In this document: positions 1 to 8,121 of the stretch, piece after piece
How positions within the stretch are numbered: the first letter of the stretch is position 1
Layout: each line of letters starts with the position of its first letter
Origin: Rhodopseudomonas sp. P2A-2r
GTDB taxonomy: Bacteria; Pseudomonadota; Alphaproteobacteria; Rhizobiales; Xanthobacteraceae
Assembly: GCF_026015985.1 (NCBI RefSeq)
Contig: NZ_CP110389.1
Span: 3,876,001-3,940,000, forward strand
Length of the DNA: 64,000 nt
Direction of reading: 5' to 3'
Notes under the pieces: model-generated
The model's database searches: none
What the model was told of the DNA's origin: nothing
Seen by the model: only the letters and a program-made list of their open reading frames with translations
Program-made: the position numbers and the translations under genes

Positions 1-555
1 TTCCGCACGTCCGGTCTCGGCCACGGATGAAGCACCCGCCTCCGTGCGCCGTTGCAGCAGGGGCGCAATCCGGTCGATCTCGGCGATCTGTTCGTCAAGG
101 ATCTGTATCCGGCGCTGGGCGCCGAGCACGTTGAGGAATGCGCCGGCGGTTTCCGCCAGCACTTCCAGCCGGATTGCCTTGCGCTGGATCGCGGCGGTTT
201 CGACGCCCGCCTGCCCGGCTGCAATGCGCGCGTCGCGCTTGCCGAACAATTCGAACAGTTGGCTTATCTGCAGTGTGGTCTCCGCCGAGCGCGTGCCGCG
301 ATAGGTGCGCGAGCCAAACGAATTGTCCTGCTCGTAGGACACCTCCGGATTGATCAGCGCTCCGGCCTGGATCCGCTGGCCCGACGCGATGCCGACATCG
401 CGCTCCGCTGCCGTCAGCCGTGGACTGGTGGCCAGCGCACGCTGAAGTGCGGTTTGCAAAATGATGGTCTGCGAATAGGACACGGCGGTCAGCAACGGGC
501 TGACAAGCAGTGCCGACGCGCACGCGAACAGCGTGGCGACGCTTCTCATAAACAT
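1..555 (-). CDS. TolC-family outer membrane efflux protein (CzcC-like), 3' end outside window
   Basis: The minus-strand frame begins at ATG 555 (second ATG at 549) and runs off the left edge, so about 185 N-terminal residues are visible. They start with a signal peptide (MRSVATLFACASALL..., ending near AVSYSQ), followed by text typical of the outer membrane channel of RND heavy-metal efflux pumps: LQRALATSPRLTAAERDVGIASG, then INPEVSYEQDN, then TTLQISQLFELFGKRDARI. The family forms the trimeric outer-membrane and periplasmic tunnel for CzcA/CusA-type pumps. The small gene just upstream on the same strand carries a possible metal-binding CDHCPTC motif, which fits a metal-efflux operon. The substrate cannot be told from this fragment. 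Confidence 0.75.
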   Translation of the reverse strand, partial: MFMRSVATLFACASALLVSPLLTAVSYSQTIILQTALQRALATSPRLTAAERDVGIASGQRIQAGALINPEVSYEQDNSFGSRTYRGTRSAETTLQISQLFELFGKRDARIAAGQAGVETAAIQRKAIRLEVLAETAGAFLNVLGAQRRIQILDEQIAEIDRIAPLLQRRTEAGASSVAETGRAE

Positions 556-613
556 GAATTCAGGAACCTGAAGAACGGTCGAGTCTAGGCGCTCGCGCGC
601 CCGGCGAAGGCGT

Positions 614-979
614 TCAGGTCAGGATTTTGGGCGGTGGGGTGTCGAGCCGGGACTGGCCCGCAAGCAACACGGACGCGATCGTCACGACGGGTGGGGCCGG
701 AACGGCGGACGGCGCGGCAGCGACAGAAGGCGCCGGGAGCACGGCGGGAACGCAGGTCGGGCAATGATCGCAAATGGCGACGCCCGTCTTTGTCCCGCCG
801 TCGTCAGTGGCGTCGGAGACATGCTCGATCGCGACGCTCGAAGCGACCGCTTGATCGAGGCAGGAGATATTGTGAGCGATACCAACGAACAGGTAAACGA
901 ACGCAAGGAACATCAGCATCGAACGGCGTAGCCCGTTCGACTGCCTGACAGGCAAACTTTGATTTGCGTTGCGTTCCAT
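614..979 (-). CDS. Small membrane protein with CxxCxxC motif, upstream of efflux gene
   Basis: About 121 residues from ATG 979 (MERNANQSL...); the frame is open to 1018. A hydrophobic stretch at about residues 20-40 (LMFLAFVYLFVGIAHNISC) looks like a signal anchor. It is followed by an acidic segment, then CDHCPTCVPAVLP, then a Pro/Ala-rich tail ending LDTPPPKILT. I recognise no named family. Short proteins of this kind with a Cys/His cluster occur at the head of cation-efflux operons in Bradyrhizobium, and the CzcC-like gene follows about 60 bp downstream on the same strand. A role in periplasmic metal binding or sensing is inference only. Confidence 0.5.
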   Translation of the reverse strand: MERNANQSLPVRQSNGLRRSMLMFLAFVYLFVGIAHNISCLDQAVASSVAIEHVSDATDDGGTKTGVAICDHCPTCVPAVLPAPSVAAAPSAVPAPPVVTIASVLLAGQSRLDTPPPKILT

Positions 980-1284
980 TCGACAATGATAACGAAGATC
1001 GCATGCGAACACTATCACAGACGCGCCGAAATCCCTGCCCAGTCTCGGTTTTCACGCGACCGATTGCCCCATGCCGGCCGCAGATGCCCGCGATCTCGCG
1101 TCCATCCGTTACGAAGCACTTTGGTTAGCCCCGATAAAGCTCCGCTTACAAATCGGAATACAATCCTTGATAGTGCCGAGCCGAGGGTTTCCAGTCATTC
1201 GAGACGGCGGTTAGTCGGCCTGGCCGCATTAAATCATCGCGCGGCCTCTAGCATCGGCCACAATCCTGGTCTATTCGACGAGGC

Positions 1285-1617
1285 ATGATCGTAGCGCGGA
1301 CCGCCAAATTTCAGATCGGACAGATCGTACGCCACCGGATCTTCTCGTTCCGGGGCGTGGTTTTCGATATCGATCCGGAATTCAACAACACCGAGGAATG
1401 GTGGCTGTCGATTCCCGAAGAAGTCCGGCCGCACAAGGACCAGCCGTTTTACCATCTGTTGGCCGAGAATTCGGAATCCGAATACGTCGCCTATGTCTCG
1501 GAACAGAACCTGCTGCCCGATGACTCCGGCGAACCGATCCGGCATTCCCAGGTCGCCGAGATCTTCGTCAAGGACAAGAGCGGCGGCTACCGGCCGCGCA
1601 ATCCGTCGCTGAACTGA
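1285..1617 (+). CDS. hspQ: Heat shock protein HspQ (YccV-like)
   Basis: 110 residues, the usual length of the HspQ/YccV hemimethylated-DNA-binding-domain family. Characteristic text covers almost the whole chain: AKFQIGQIVRHRIFSFRGVV at the start, FDIDPEFNNTEEWW, then PFYHLLAENSE and YVAYVSEQNLLPD. In Escherichia coli HspQ is a small cytoplasmic heat-induced protein that promotes DnaA degradation and acts as a Lon specificity enhancer. The gene stands alone, convergent with the IalB-like gene, and the two share a hairpin terminator at about 1681-1712. ATG 1285 is the first start giving the full conserved N-terminus. Confidence 0.93.
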   Translation: MIVARTAKFQIGQIVRHRIFSFRGVVFDIDPEFNNTEEWWLSIPEEVRPHKDQPFYHLLAENSESEYVAYVSEQNLLPDDSGEPIRHSQVAEIFVKDKSGGYRPRNPSLN

Positions 1618-1624
1618 ATTCCTG

Positions 1625-1677
1625 TACTGTCATTCCGGGGTGCGGCCGGCTGACACCGTTTGCACCACGGAACGACC
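1625..1677. repeat. Short copy of a palindromic intergenic repeat
   Basis: The left arm reads CTGTCATTCCGGGGTGCG and the right arm, read from the other strand, GGTCGTTCCGTGGTGCAA. This is the same consensus (TGTCATTCCGGGGCGCG) as the larger copies at 14216-14364 and 15859-15987. It lies directly behind hspQ and next to its terminator. Confidence 0.5.
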
Positions 1678-1680
1678 AAT

Positions 1681-1712
1681 AAAAAAAGGCGCTCATTTCT
1701 GAGCGCCTTTTT
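1681..1712. terminator. Bidirectional rho-independent terminator
   Basis: A perfect 11-bp stem, AAAGGCGCTCA (1685-1695) with TGAGCGCCTTT (1700-1710), and a TTTC loop. T-rich runs follow on both strands, so it can end hspQ on the plus strand and the IalB-like gene on the minus strand. Confidence 0.9.
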
Positions 1713-1730
1713 GCATTGCTTTGACGAAAC

Positions 1731-2540
1731 TTACTTCGCGGCCGGGTTGGCTGGCGCGCCGCCCGACGGGGCCGCAGCTTCAAGCTTCTTGCGTGCTTCT
1801 TCCGCGCGCTTCTGCAGTTCTTCCTGCAGCTTCTTCTGGGTTTCCTCGAACACCTTCGGATCGGTCGGCGGGCCGTCATATGCCTTGGCGAATTCCGCAA
1901 GCGGCAGCGGCAGGGTCAGCGGCGCACCGTTGGAGTTGATCGCCTGAACGATCAGGTTCTGGCCCTTCTTCATATTGGCCAGCAGTTCCGGGGTGACTTC
2001 GTAATCCGACATGCAGCCGTTGGCGAAGCAGATCACGTAGGGGCTCTGCGCCGGGGCGTTGTTGTCGACGATGACGCGGGTCCCGTGCACCAGCTGCATG
2101 CCGAGCGGCAGCGTCACGCGCAGGATCTTCTTCGGCTCGCCTTCCGGCTCGATGATCACCGCGGCGATGACCGGCTGGCCGGATTCAATACGACCGTCCT
2201 TGCCGGTGAAGCAGACCTGCTTCGCCGCTGCATCCTGGCCCTTAAGGCAGAACTTGGTCCAGGGCGCATAGATCAGCTGGACCTGCTGTTCGGGCGGTGT
2301 CGCGCCGGCGGCCGGAGCACCGGCCGGGGCCTGGGCCGCGGGGGCAGCCGGCGCGGCCTTCGGAGCAGCCTTCGGCGCAGCCTTGGGAGCCGCCTTCGGG
2401 GCAGCGGCGGGCGCACCCGGCGCGGGCGCCTGGGCCTGCGCTGCGGAAACGGTGATCGTGGCGGTCAGTGCCGTTGCCGTCAGCAGGGTGAAAACCCGCC
2501 TGCGCGGAAACGCCGACGCGGCCAAGAGACGGAAATTCAT
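1731..2540 (-). CDS. Invasion associated locus B (IalB)-family protein
   Basis: About 269 residues from ATG 2540 (MNFRLLAASAF...), chosen because it places a signal peptide (LLTATALTATITVSAAQAQ) at the N-terminus; the frame is open further upstream. A low-complexity Ala/Pro/Lys linker with four APKA-type repeats follows. The conserved domain comes next: IYAPWTKFCLKGQD, KQVCFTGKDGR, LPLGMQLVHGTRV, and ICFANGCMSDYE with paired cysteines. The C-terminus is a charged helix (LQEELQKRAEEARKKLE). IalB proteins are periplasmic or surface proteins first described in Bartonella invasion of erythrocytes. They are common in non-pathogenic Rhizobiales, where the role is unclear. Monocistronic, convergent with hspQ. 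Confidence 0.85.
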   Translation of the reverse strand: MNFRLLAASAFPRRRVFTLLTATALTATITVSAAQAQAPAPGAPAAAPKAAPKAAPKAAPKAAPAAPAAQAPAGAPAAGATPPEQQVQLIYAPWTKFCLKGQDAAAKQVCFTGKDGRIESGQPVIAAVIIEPEGEPKKILRVTLPLGMQLVHGTRVIVDNNAPAQSPYVICFANGCMSDYEVTPELLANMKKGQNLIVQAINSNGAPLTLPLPLAEFAKAYDGPPTDPKVFEETQKKLQEELQKRAEEARKKLEAAAPSGGAPANPAAK

Positions 2541-2760
2541 TGCGGAAAACCCTTTCTGAACGGTGGCGCCTCGCCAAAGCGAGTTGTGACTCTGACCCGT
2601 TGGCCGGTGTCTCGTTGCCAATTGAGGCCCTTACGTGACAAGCCGCGCCGACCTCGTCAATTGCCCGCCTTCAATACATCGGCGGACGAAAAGATCAATG
2701 GCGACAACCATATTTGATAGGCCGCGGCGGTGCGCATGGCGGTCATGCTAGTATTTCCGG

Positions 2761-4608
2761 GTGAACCCCGCCGAATCAAACCGTGCCGTTGCATCGCATG
2801 TCCGCAGCCGTCCGCGCTGGAGTTGCGTTGCCGTCACGTGGCTGGCCATGCTGGCAGGCCTGGTTCCGGTACGGGCTGAGGGCGCTCAGGGCATCGCCAT
2901 GCACGGTTCGCCTGCCCTGCCAGCCGGTTTCACGCACATGCCCTACGCCAATCCGGACGCCCCCAAGGGCGGCCGCCTGATCCAGGGCATTCTCGGCACC
3001 TTCGACAGCCTCAATCCCCTGATCGTGCGCGGCCAGGCGGTGCAGCAGGTCCGCGGTTTCGTCATCGAAAGCCTGATGACCCGCGGCAACGACGAAGCCT
3101 TTACGCTCTATGGCCTGCTGGCCGAGAGCATCGAGACCAACGACGCCCGGACCTATGTCACCTTCCGGATCAATCCGCGGGCGCAATTCTCCGACGGCCG
3201 GCCGGTCACGGCGGACGACGTGCTGTTCTCCTGGGAGCTGCTGCGCGACAAGGGCCGCCCCAACCACCGCCAGTTCTACGCCAAGGTGACCAAGGCCGAG
3301 GCCCTGGACGCACGCACGGTGCGGTTCGATTTCGGCGGCCAGGGCGACCGCGAATTGCCACTGATCCTCGGCCTGATGCCGGTGCTGCCGAAGCACGCCA
3401 TCGACGTCGCCACCTTCGAGGACACCTCGATGGCCGCGCCGCTGGGCTCCGGGCCGTATCGCGTCACCACCGTCAAGCCCGGCGCCAGCGTCACCCTGAC
3501 CCGCAACCCCGATTATTGGGGCCGCGACCTGCCGGTCAATCGCGGGCTGTGGAATTTCGACGAGATCCGGCTGGATTTCTATCGCGAGGCCAACGGCCAT
3601 TTCGAGGCGTTCAAGCGCGGCCTGTACGACTACCGCGTCGAGAACGAACCGTCGCGCTGGCATGACGGCTACGACTTCCCCGCCGCGCGCGGCGGCGATG
3701 TGGCCCGCGACAGCATCAAGACCGGGCTGCCGAAGCCGTCCGAGTTCCTGGTGTTCAACACAAGGCGGCCGATGTTCGCCGACGTCCGGGTCCGCCGCGC
3801 GCTGACCCTGCTGTTCGATTTCGAATGGATCAACCGCAACTACTTCTTCGGCCTCTATACCCGCTCCGGCGGCTTCTTCGCGGGATCCGAACTGTCCGCC
3901 TATGGCCGCGCCGCCGATTCCGGCGAACGCGCCCTGCTGCAGCCCTATCTGGCCCGGCTGCCATCCGAGATCCTCGACGGCAGCTTCCGCTTGCCGGTCA
4001 GCGACGGCTCCGGGCGCGACCGCGGCGCCTTGCGCACGGCGCTGGCGCTGCTGTCACAGGCCGGCTACGATCTCGACGGCAACCTGCTGCGGCAGCGCGG
4101 CACCAAGATTCCCTTCACCTTCGAGATCCTGGTGACGACCCGCGACCAGGAGCGCATTGCGCTGGCCTATGGGCGCGATCTCAAGCGCGCCGGCATCACG
4201 GCCTCGGTGCGTTCGGTCGATGGCGTGCAGTTCGACCAGCGCCGTCTCAACTTCGATTTCGACATGATCCAGAACCGCTGGGACCAGTCGCTGTCGCCCG
4301 GCAACGAACAATCCTTCTACTGGGGCACCCAGGCGGCGGACCTCACGGGGACCCGCAACTACATGGGCGCCCGGGATCCTGCCATCGATGCGATGATCTC
4401 GGCCATGCTGGTAGCCCACGACCGTCCCGATTTCGTCACGGCGGTCCGTGCACTGGATCGGGTGCTGATGTCCGGCTTCTACGCAATTCCGCTCTACTAC
4501 GTCGGGGAACAATGGATTGCCCGATGGAATCGGATAGAACGGCCTGCAGCCACGGCGTTGACGGGCTACCTCCCCGAGACTTGGTGGCACAGACCCGATC
4601 GGAAGTGA
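2761..4608 (+). CDS. Extracellular solute-binding protein family 5, YejA-like
   Basis: 615 residues from GTG 2761, with a signal-like hydrophobic segment at about residues 20-40 (VTWLAMLAGLVPVRAEG). The mature start, GIAMHGSPALP then PYANPDAPKGGRLIQG and FDSLNPLIVRG, is the hallmark of the YejA (microcin C/oligopeptide) branch of periplasmic binding proteins. SBP_bac_5 landmarks follow: VTADDVLFSWELL, LGSGPYRV, and NPDYWGRDLPVNRG. Such proteins deliver peptides to an ABC permease in the inner membrane, but no permease genes lie nearby. The next gene starts 3 bp after the stop, so the two are probably co-translated. Confidence 0.88.
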   Translation: MNPAESNRAVASHVRSRPRWSCVAVTWLAMLAGLVPVRAEGAQGIAMHGSPALPAGFTHMPYANPDAPKGGRLIQGILGTFDSLNPLIVRGQAVQQVRGFVIESLMTRGNDEAFTLYGLLAESIETNDARTYVTFRINPRAQFSDGRPVTADDVLFSWELLRDKGRPNHRQFYAKVTKAEALDARTVRFDFGGQGDRELPLILGLMPVLPKHAIDVATFEDTSMAAPLGSGPYRVTTVKPGASVTLTRNPDYWGRDLPVNRGLWNFDEIRLDFYREANGHFEAFKRGLYDYRVENEPSRWHDGYDFPAARGGDVARDSIKTGLPKPSEFLVFNTRRPMFADVRVRRALTLLFDFEWINRNYFFGLYTRSGGFFAGSELSAYGRAADSGERALLQPYLARLPSEILDGSFRLPVSDGSGRDRGALRTALALLSQAGYDLDGNLLRQRGTKIPFTFEILVTTRDQERIALAYGRDLKRAGITASVRSVDGVQFDQRRLNFDFDMIQNRWDQSLSPGNEQSFYWGTQAADLTGTRNYMGARDPAIDAMISAMLVAHDRPDFVTAVRALDRVLMSGFYAIPLYYVGEQWIARWNRIERPAATALTGYLPETWWHRPDRK

Positions 4609-4611
4609 CCC

Positions 4612-6117
4612 GTGACAACAGCCAACGCATCGCCCACGCTCGACGGCCTGTTCCGCCGCATTCTCGCCCGCCAGCCGGGCGCGCTGGCGCTGATTGACCC
4701 CGCCGACAAGATGCGGGTGACCAGCACGCCGCCGCTGCGCCTGACCTTCGCCGAGGCCGAACAGCGGATCGCGGCGCTGACCGCGCATTTCATCAACAGC
4801 GGGCTGCCGGCCAATTCGGTGATCGCGGTTCAGTTGCCCAACACCGTCGAATTCATGCTCACCGTGCTGGCCGCGCACCGCGCAGGTCTCGTGGTCGCTT
4901 TGCTGCCGCAACTGTGGCGGCAAGCCGAACTGACGATCGCGCTGAACCGCACCGGTGCCCGCGCCATCGTGACATCGAGCCGGATCGACGGCGTCAGCCA
5001 TGCCGACCTGGCGATGAACGCCGCCGCCGAGGCGTTCTCGATCCGCCATGTCTGCGGCTTCGGGAACGACCTGCCGGAAGGCATGGCCTCGCTCGATGCG
5101 GCGATGACCGCCGAATTCAGCGAACCGCTGCTGGTGACGCAGGACGCGCGGCGCGCAGCGATCATTTCCTTCGACGTGACCGCCGACGGGTTTCGCGCGG
5201 TCCCGCGCACCCATCTCAACCTGATCTCCGGCGGACTTTCAGTGTTCCTCGAAAGCGGCCTGCCGCAAGGCGCGACCATCATGTCGGCGCTGGCGCCATG
5301 CTCCTTCGCCAGCGTCGCGTCGTCGCTGGTGACCTGGCTGCTGTCAGGCGGCACCCTGGCACTACACCATCCGTTCGACAGCGAGGTGCTGGAGCAGCAG
5401 ATCAACGGTCTCGCCTGTGACGTGCTGGTGGCACCCGCCCCGCTGGCGCAGCGGCTCGCCGATGCCGGCATGCTGGCGCGCACGCCGACCTTGCACCACG
5501 TGGTCGGTCTCTGGCGCGCCCCGGAACAGGTGTTCACCAGCGCGCTGTGGACGAGCGAACAGGCCGTGCTGACCGACATCTATCTGTTCGGCGAGGCCGG
5601 ACTGTTCGGCGCGCGCCGCGGCAGCGACGGCCTGCCCGTTGCCATCATGCCCGGCTCCCACGGCGCGCCGCGCGCGGTGGCCAGTTCCTCCATCGCCGGC
5701 GAGATCCTGATTACGCCCAAGGGCACGCTCGGCCTGCGCGGGCCGATGGTGCCGGTACTAGCCTACGCGGCCCCCGTCGAGCCCAGCCAGTCGTTGATGT
5801 CGGCCGGGCCGGCCGCCGACCACGTTGATACCGGCTTTGCCGCACGGCTCGACCGCTCCACCGGCGCCATCTGCATCACAGCGCCGCCATCGGGCATCAT
5901 GGCCGTCGGAGGCTACCGCTTCCTGGCGCAGGATCTCAGCGAGTGGGCCCGGCGGCTCGGCCAGAACACCATGCTGACAGCCCTGCCCGATCGCCTCAGC
6001 GGCTACCGGCTCGCCGGCCGCGCCGCAAACAATACGCGCGCGCGCGACGCTTTGACCGAACTGGGCCTCAACCCGCTGATGGCGGAGGCGTTTCGCGATC
6101 GCGCCAGCGTCGACTGA
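4612..6117 (+). CDS. Adenylate-forming enzyme (acyl-CoA synthetase) relative, catalytic motifs degenerate
   Basis: 501 residues from GTG 4612. The N-terminal half follows the ANL superfamily fold: LTFAEAEQRIAALTAHFINSGL, ANSVIAVQLPNTVEFMLTVLAAHRAG, and LPQLWRQAEL. The usual ATP-binding loop (TSGTTGxPKG) is replaced by SFDVTADGFRAVPRTHLNL at about residue 185, and the YGxTE motif by LFGEAGLFGARR. The C-terminal hinge and lysine motif are also not evident. It is therefore probably not a working ligase; a binding or scaffold role is inference. It sits 3 bp after the YejA-like gene and about 90 bp before a degenerate GGDEF gene, which suggests a small conserved unit. Confidence 0.6.
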   Translation: MTTANASPTLDGLFRRILARQPGALALIDPADKMRVTSTPPLRLTFAEAEQRIAALTAHFINSGLPANSVIAVQLPNTVEFMLTVLAAHRAGLVVALLPQLWRQAELTIALNRTGARAIVTSSRIDGVSHADLAMNAAAEAFSIRHVCGFGNDLPEGMASLDAAMTAEFSEPLLVTQDARRAAIISFDVTADGFRAVPRTHLNLISGGLSVFLESGLPQGATIMSALAPCSFASVASSLVTWLLSGGTLALHHPFDSEVLEQQINGLACDVLVAPAPLAQRLADAGMLARTPTLHHVVGLWRAPEQVFTSALWTSEQAVLTDIYLFGEAGLFGARRGSDGLPVAIMPGSHGAPRAVASSSIAGEILITPKGTLGLRGPMVPVLAYAAPVEPSQSLMSAGPAADHVDTGFAARLDRSTGAICITAPPSGIMAVGGYRFLAQDLSEWARRLGQNTMLTALPDRLSGYRLAGRAANNTRARDALTELGLNPLMAEAFRDRASVD

Positions 6118-6206
6118 TCGCAATCGAGGGATATCATTGACGCCGTATTAAGGACGCCCGACTAGCCTGACGCGACCCAATCATCGCTCAGTCCAGGTCA
6201 TCGACA

Positions 6207-7445
6207 ATGTCCGATCAGGCTCCCATCGTCGCCATCTCCGCGACCAGGCCGCCGACGTTTTCCGCTGCCCTTGCCGATACCAAAATGTTTCCGGTCATCG
6301 ACGCGACCTGGCCGGAAGCGCTGGACGCGGTCGCGCGCGTGCAACCCGCAGCCGTGCTGGTCTCGGCAACGGCGGCCGACGAGCCAACGTTCGAGGCGCT
6401 GGCGCGGCGACTGGCGGCCAAGCAGCCTTACGTGCCGCTGATCGCCATCGATCCCATAGCGCCGCTTCCCGCCCACGCCATTCCGTTTGTGCAGTCTGCC
6501 GGTAGCTTCGATCGCCTCAACGCGCGCCTGCGTGCCGCGTTGCGGGTCCGCACCCTGCACGCCACAGTGGTTCGCCGTCTCACCGCAGACGCCGTCAAGC
6601 GTACCGCCCTGCAGACTCCGGATCCGCTCGAAGACGCCAATGTGCTGCTGATCGGCCGCGGCGCCGGCTACCCCGCTTTGTCGGTGGCGCTGGGAGAGCG
6701 CGTCGGCGTGATCGGCGCCCTCAGCATCGAGGCCGCCGCCAAGCACCTCAACGCACGCGACATCGACGGCATCATTATCGGCGAGGGTTTCAGCCTGCGG
6801 GTGGTCGATGCCTTCCTGACGGTGCTCACCGAGGATGCCCGGTTTCGCAATCTGCCTGTGACCGTCACCGCCGCCGGTCTCGCGCCGGCCTATGACCTGC
6901 CCAATCTCGAAATGATCTCCGGCGAAGCCGCCGACGTGGCAGCGCATGCGTTGCCTCTGGTTCGGCAACACGCCTTCGAAGCCCGCCTCAGCCGCACCCT
7001 GAAGGCGCTGGACTCCGACGGCCTGCTGGATGCCCGCACCGGCCTTCTGACCCGCGCCGCGTTCGAACGCGATTTTTCCACCGCCGTCTACCAGACCCAG
7101 TCGCGCGGCGGCGGCATGTCGGTGGTGCGCTTCTCGTTCGACGAGATCCCCGACCGCGCGCGCTTCGATGCGGCGCGCATCCTCAGCCGGCTGATGCGAC
7201 AGATGGATTTCGGCGCCCTGCAGGACGACGGCTCGGTGATCGTGGCGTTTGCCGAAACCGATCTGCGCAATGCCCATATGATCGCCAAGCGTCTCTCCAG
7301 CGTGATGAAGCACACCCTGCACAGCGCCAAACGTGACCAGCGGGTCGAGCCGCGTGTCGTGGTCGCGACCCTGCTGCCCGGCGATACCGCGAAGTCGCTG
7401 CTGTCGCGCCTGCACGGAAAGGACGCGCGCCGCGTCGCCTCGTAG
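6207..7445 (+). CDS. Response-regulator/GGDEF-like protein with degenerate active site
   Basis: 412 residues from ATG 6207. Residues 1-115 resemble a receiver-like alpha/beta domain (PVIDATWPEALDAVARVQPAAVLVSAT), and a second such region covers about 140-260. The last 150 residues align by pattern with a GGDEF domain: DARTGLLTRAAFERDFS is the usual entry motif, and VVRFSFDEIPD, FGALQDDGSVIVAF and ETDLRNAHMIAKRL follow. The signature GG(D/E)EF is replaced by QDDGS, so diguanylate cyclase activity is unlikely. Such relics may bind nucleotide or act as protein adaptors. Same strand as the two preceding genes, separated by about 90 bp. Confidence 0.6.
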   Translation: MSDQAPIVAISATRPPTFSAALADTKMFPVIDATWPEALDAVARVQPAAVLVSATAADEPTFEALARRLAAKQPYVPLIAIDPIAPLPAHAIPFVQSAGSFDRLNARLRAALRVRTLHATVVRRLTADAVKRTALQTPDPLEDANVLLIGRGAGYPALSVALGERVGVIGALSIEAAAKHLNARDIDGIIIGEGFSLRVVDAFLTVLTEDARFRNLPVTVTAAGLAPAYDLPNLEMISGEAADVAAHALPLVRQHAFEARLSRTLKALDSDGLLDARTGLLTRAAFERDFSTAVYQTQSRGGGMSVVRFSFDEIPDRARFDAARILSRLMRQMDFGALQDDGSVIVAFAETDLRNAHMIAKRLSSVMKHTLHSAKRDQRVEPRVVVATLLPGDTAKSLLSRLHGKDARRVAS

Positions 7446-7519
7446 GGTTCCAGAACTGCGTACGGAACGATTGTTACCTCCTCGCATTATAGAGCACGCA
7501 TTCTGCGATGGAGGACACC

Positions 7520-7918
7520 ATGAAGAAACTTGCACTGATCACCGCTTCGCTTGCTCTGCTTGCCACTCCCGTCCTGGCGCAGACCAGCACCACCACGACC
7601 GGCACGGCGCCGGCCGATGCAAAGTTCTCGACGGTGTCGAAGGACGAGATGTTCAGCTCCAAGCTCAAGGGCCTGAATATTACCAACCAGAAGGACGAGA
7701 CCGTCGGCGAGATCAGCGATCTGGCGTTCAAGAACGACAAGATCGAAGCCATGATCCTCTCGGTCGGCGGCTTCCTCGGCATGGGCGAACACTACGTCGC
7801 CGTGTCGCCGTCGTCGGTCAACGTCAAGTACGACACCAAGAACAACAAGTGGCTGGCCACGATGAACACCACCAAGGAAGCCCTGAAGGCCGCTCCGGAA
7901 TTCAAGTATCCGAAGTAA
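7520..7918 (+). CDS. Secreted PRC-barrel domain protein
   Basis: 132 residues. ATG 7520 is chosen over ATG 7508 because GGAGG at 7510-7514 sits 5 bp upstream and the product then begins with a clean signal peptide (MKKLALITASLALLATPVLAQ). A Thr-rich spacer follows, then a PRC-barrel: SKLKGLNITNQKDETVGEISDLAFKND, ILSVGGFLGMGEHYVAVSPSSV. Periplasmic PRC-barrel proteins are common in Rhizobiales as abundant envelope or stress proteins; the ligand is unknown. A terminator follows directly. Confidence 0.85.
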   Translation: MKKLALITASLALLATPVLAQTSTTTTGTAPADAKFSTVSKDEMFSSKLKGLNITNQKDETVGEISDLAFKNDKIEAMILSVGGFLGMGEHYVAVSPSSVNVKYDTKNNKWLATMNTTKEALKAAPEFKYPK

Positions 7919-7938
7919 GCGTCAAGCTTCAATAAAAC

Positions 7939-7973
7939 ACGGCCGTCGGCAGGAATGCCGGCGGCCGTTTTTC
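7939..7973 (+). terminator. Rho-independent terminator of PRC-barrel gene
   Basis: GC-rich stem ACGGCCGTCGGCA (7939-7951) with TGCCGGCGGCCGT (7956-7968), one G-T type mismatch and a four-base loop, then TTTTT. Confidence 0.8.
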
Positions 7974-7989
7974 ATTTTCTGCAACACAC

Positions 7990-8107
7990 ACCGCCGTCAT
8001 CCTTAGGAGCGCGCACTTGCGCGCCTCGAAGGATAGTGGCAGGCGCTGAACATGCCTCCTTCGAGGCTGGCCCAAGTGGGCGAGCGCCTCAGGATGCCGG
8101 CGGTGAC
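7990..8107. repeat. Palindromic intergenic repeat of CGTCATCCTNAGGAGCGCG type
   Basis: The left arm reads CCGTCATCCTTAGGAGCGCGC, then GCGCGCCTCGAAGGATAG. The right arm reads CCTCCTTCGAGGCTGGCCC, then GAGCGCCTCAGGATGCCGGCGG. The halves are imperfect reverse complements, giving a long cruciform-type element. Repeats with this consensus are scattered through Bradyrhizobium and Rhodopseudomonas intergenic DNA. It fills the space between the PRC-barrel gene and the end of mfd. Confidence 0.65.
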
Positions 8108-8121
8108 CGAGGCAGCTGCAA

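Noticed and set aside
2380..2460. Ala/Pro repeat of the IalB-like gene considered as a CRISPR-like or tandem-repeat locus
   Set aside because: It is a coding low-complexity linker without spacers. No CRISPR array was seen anywhere in the window.
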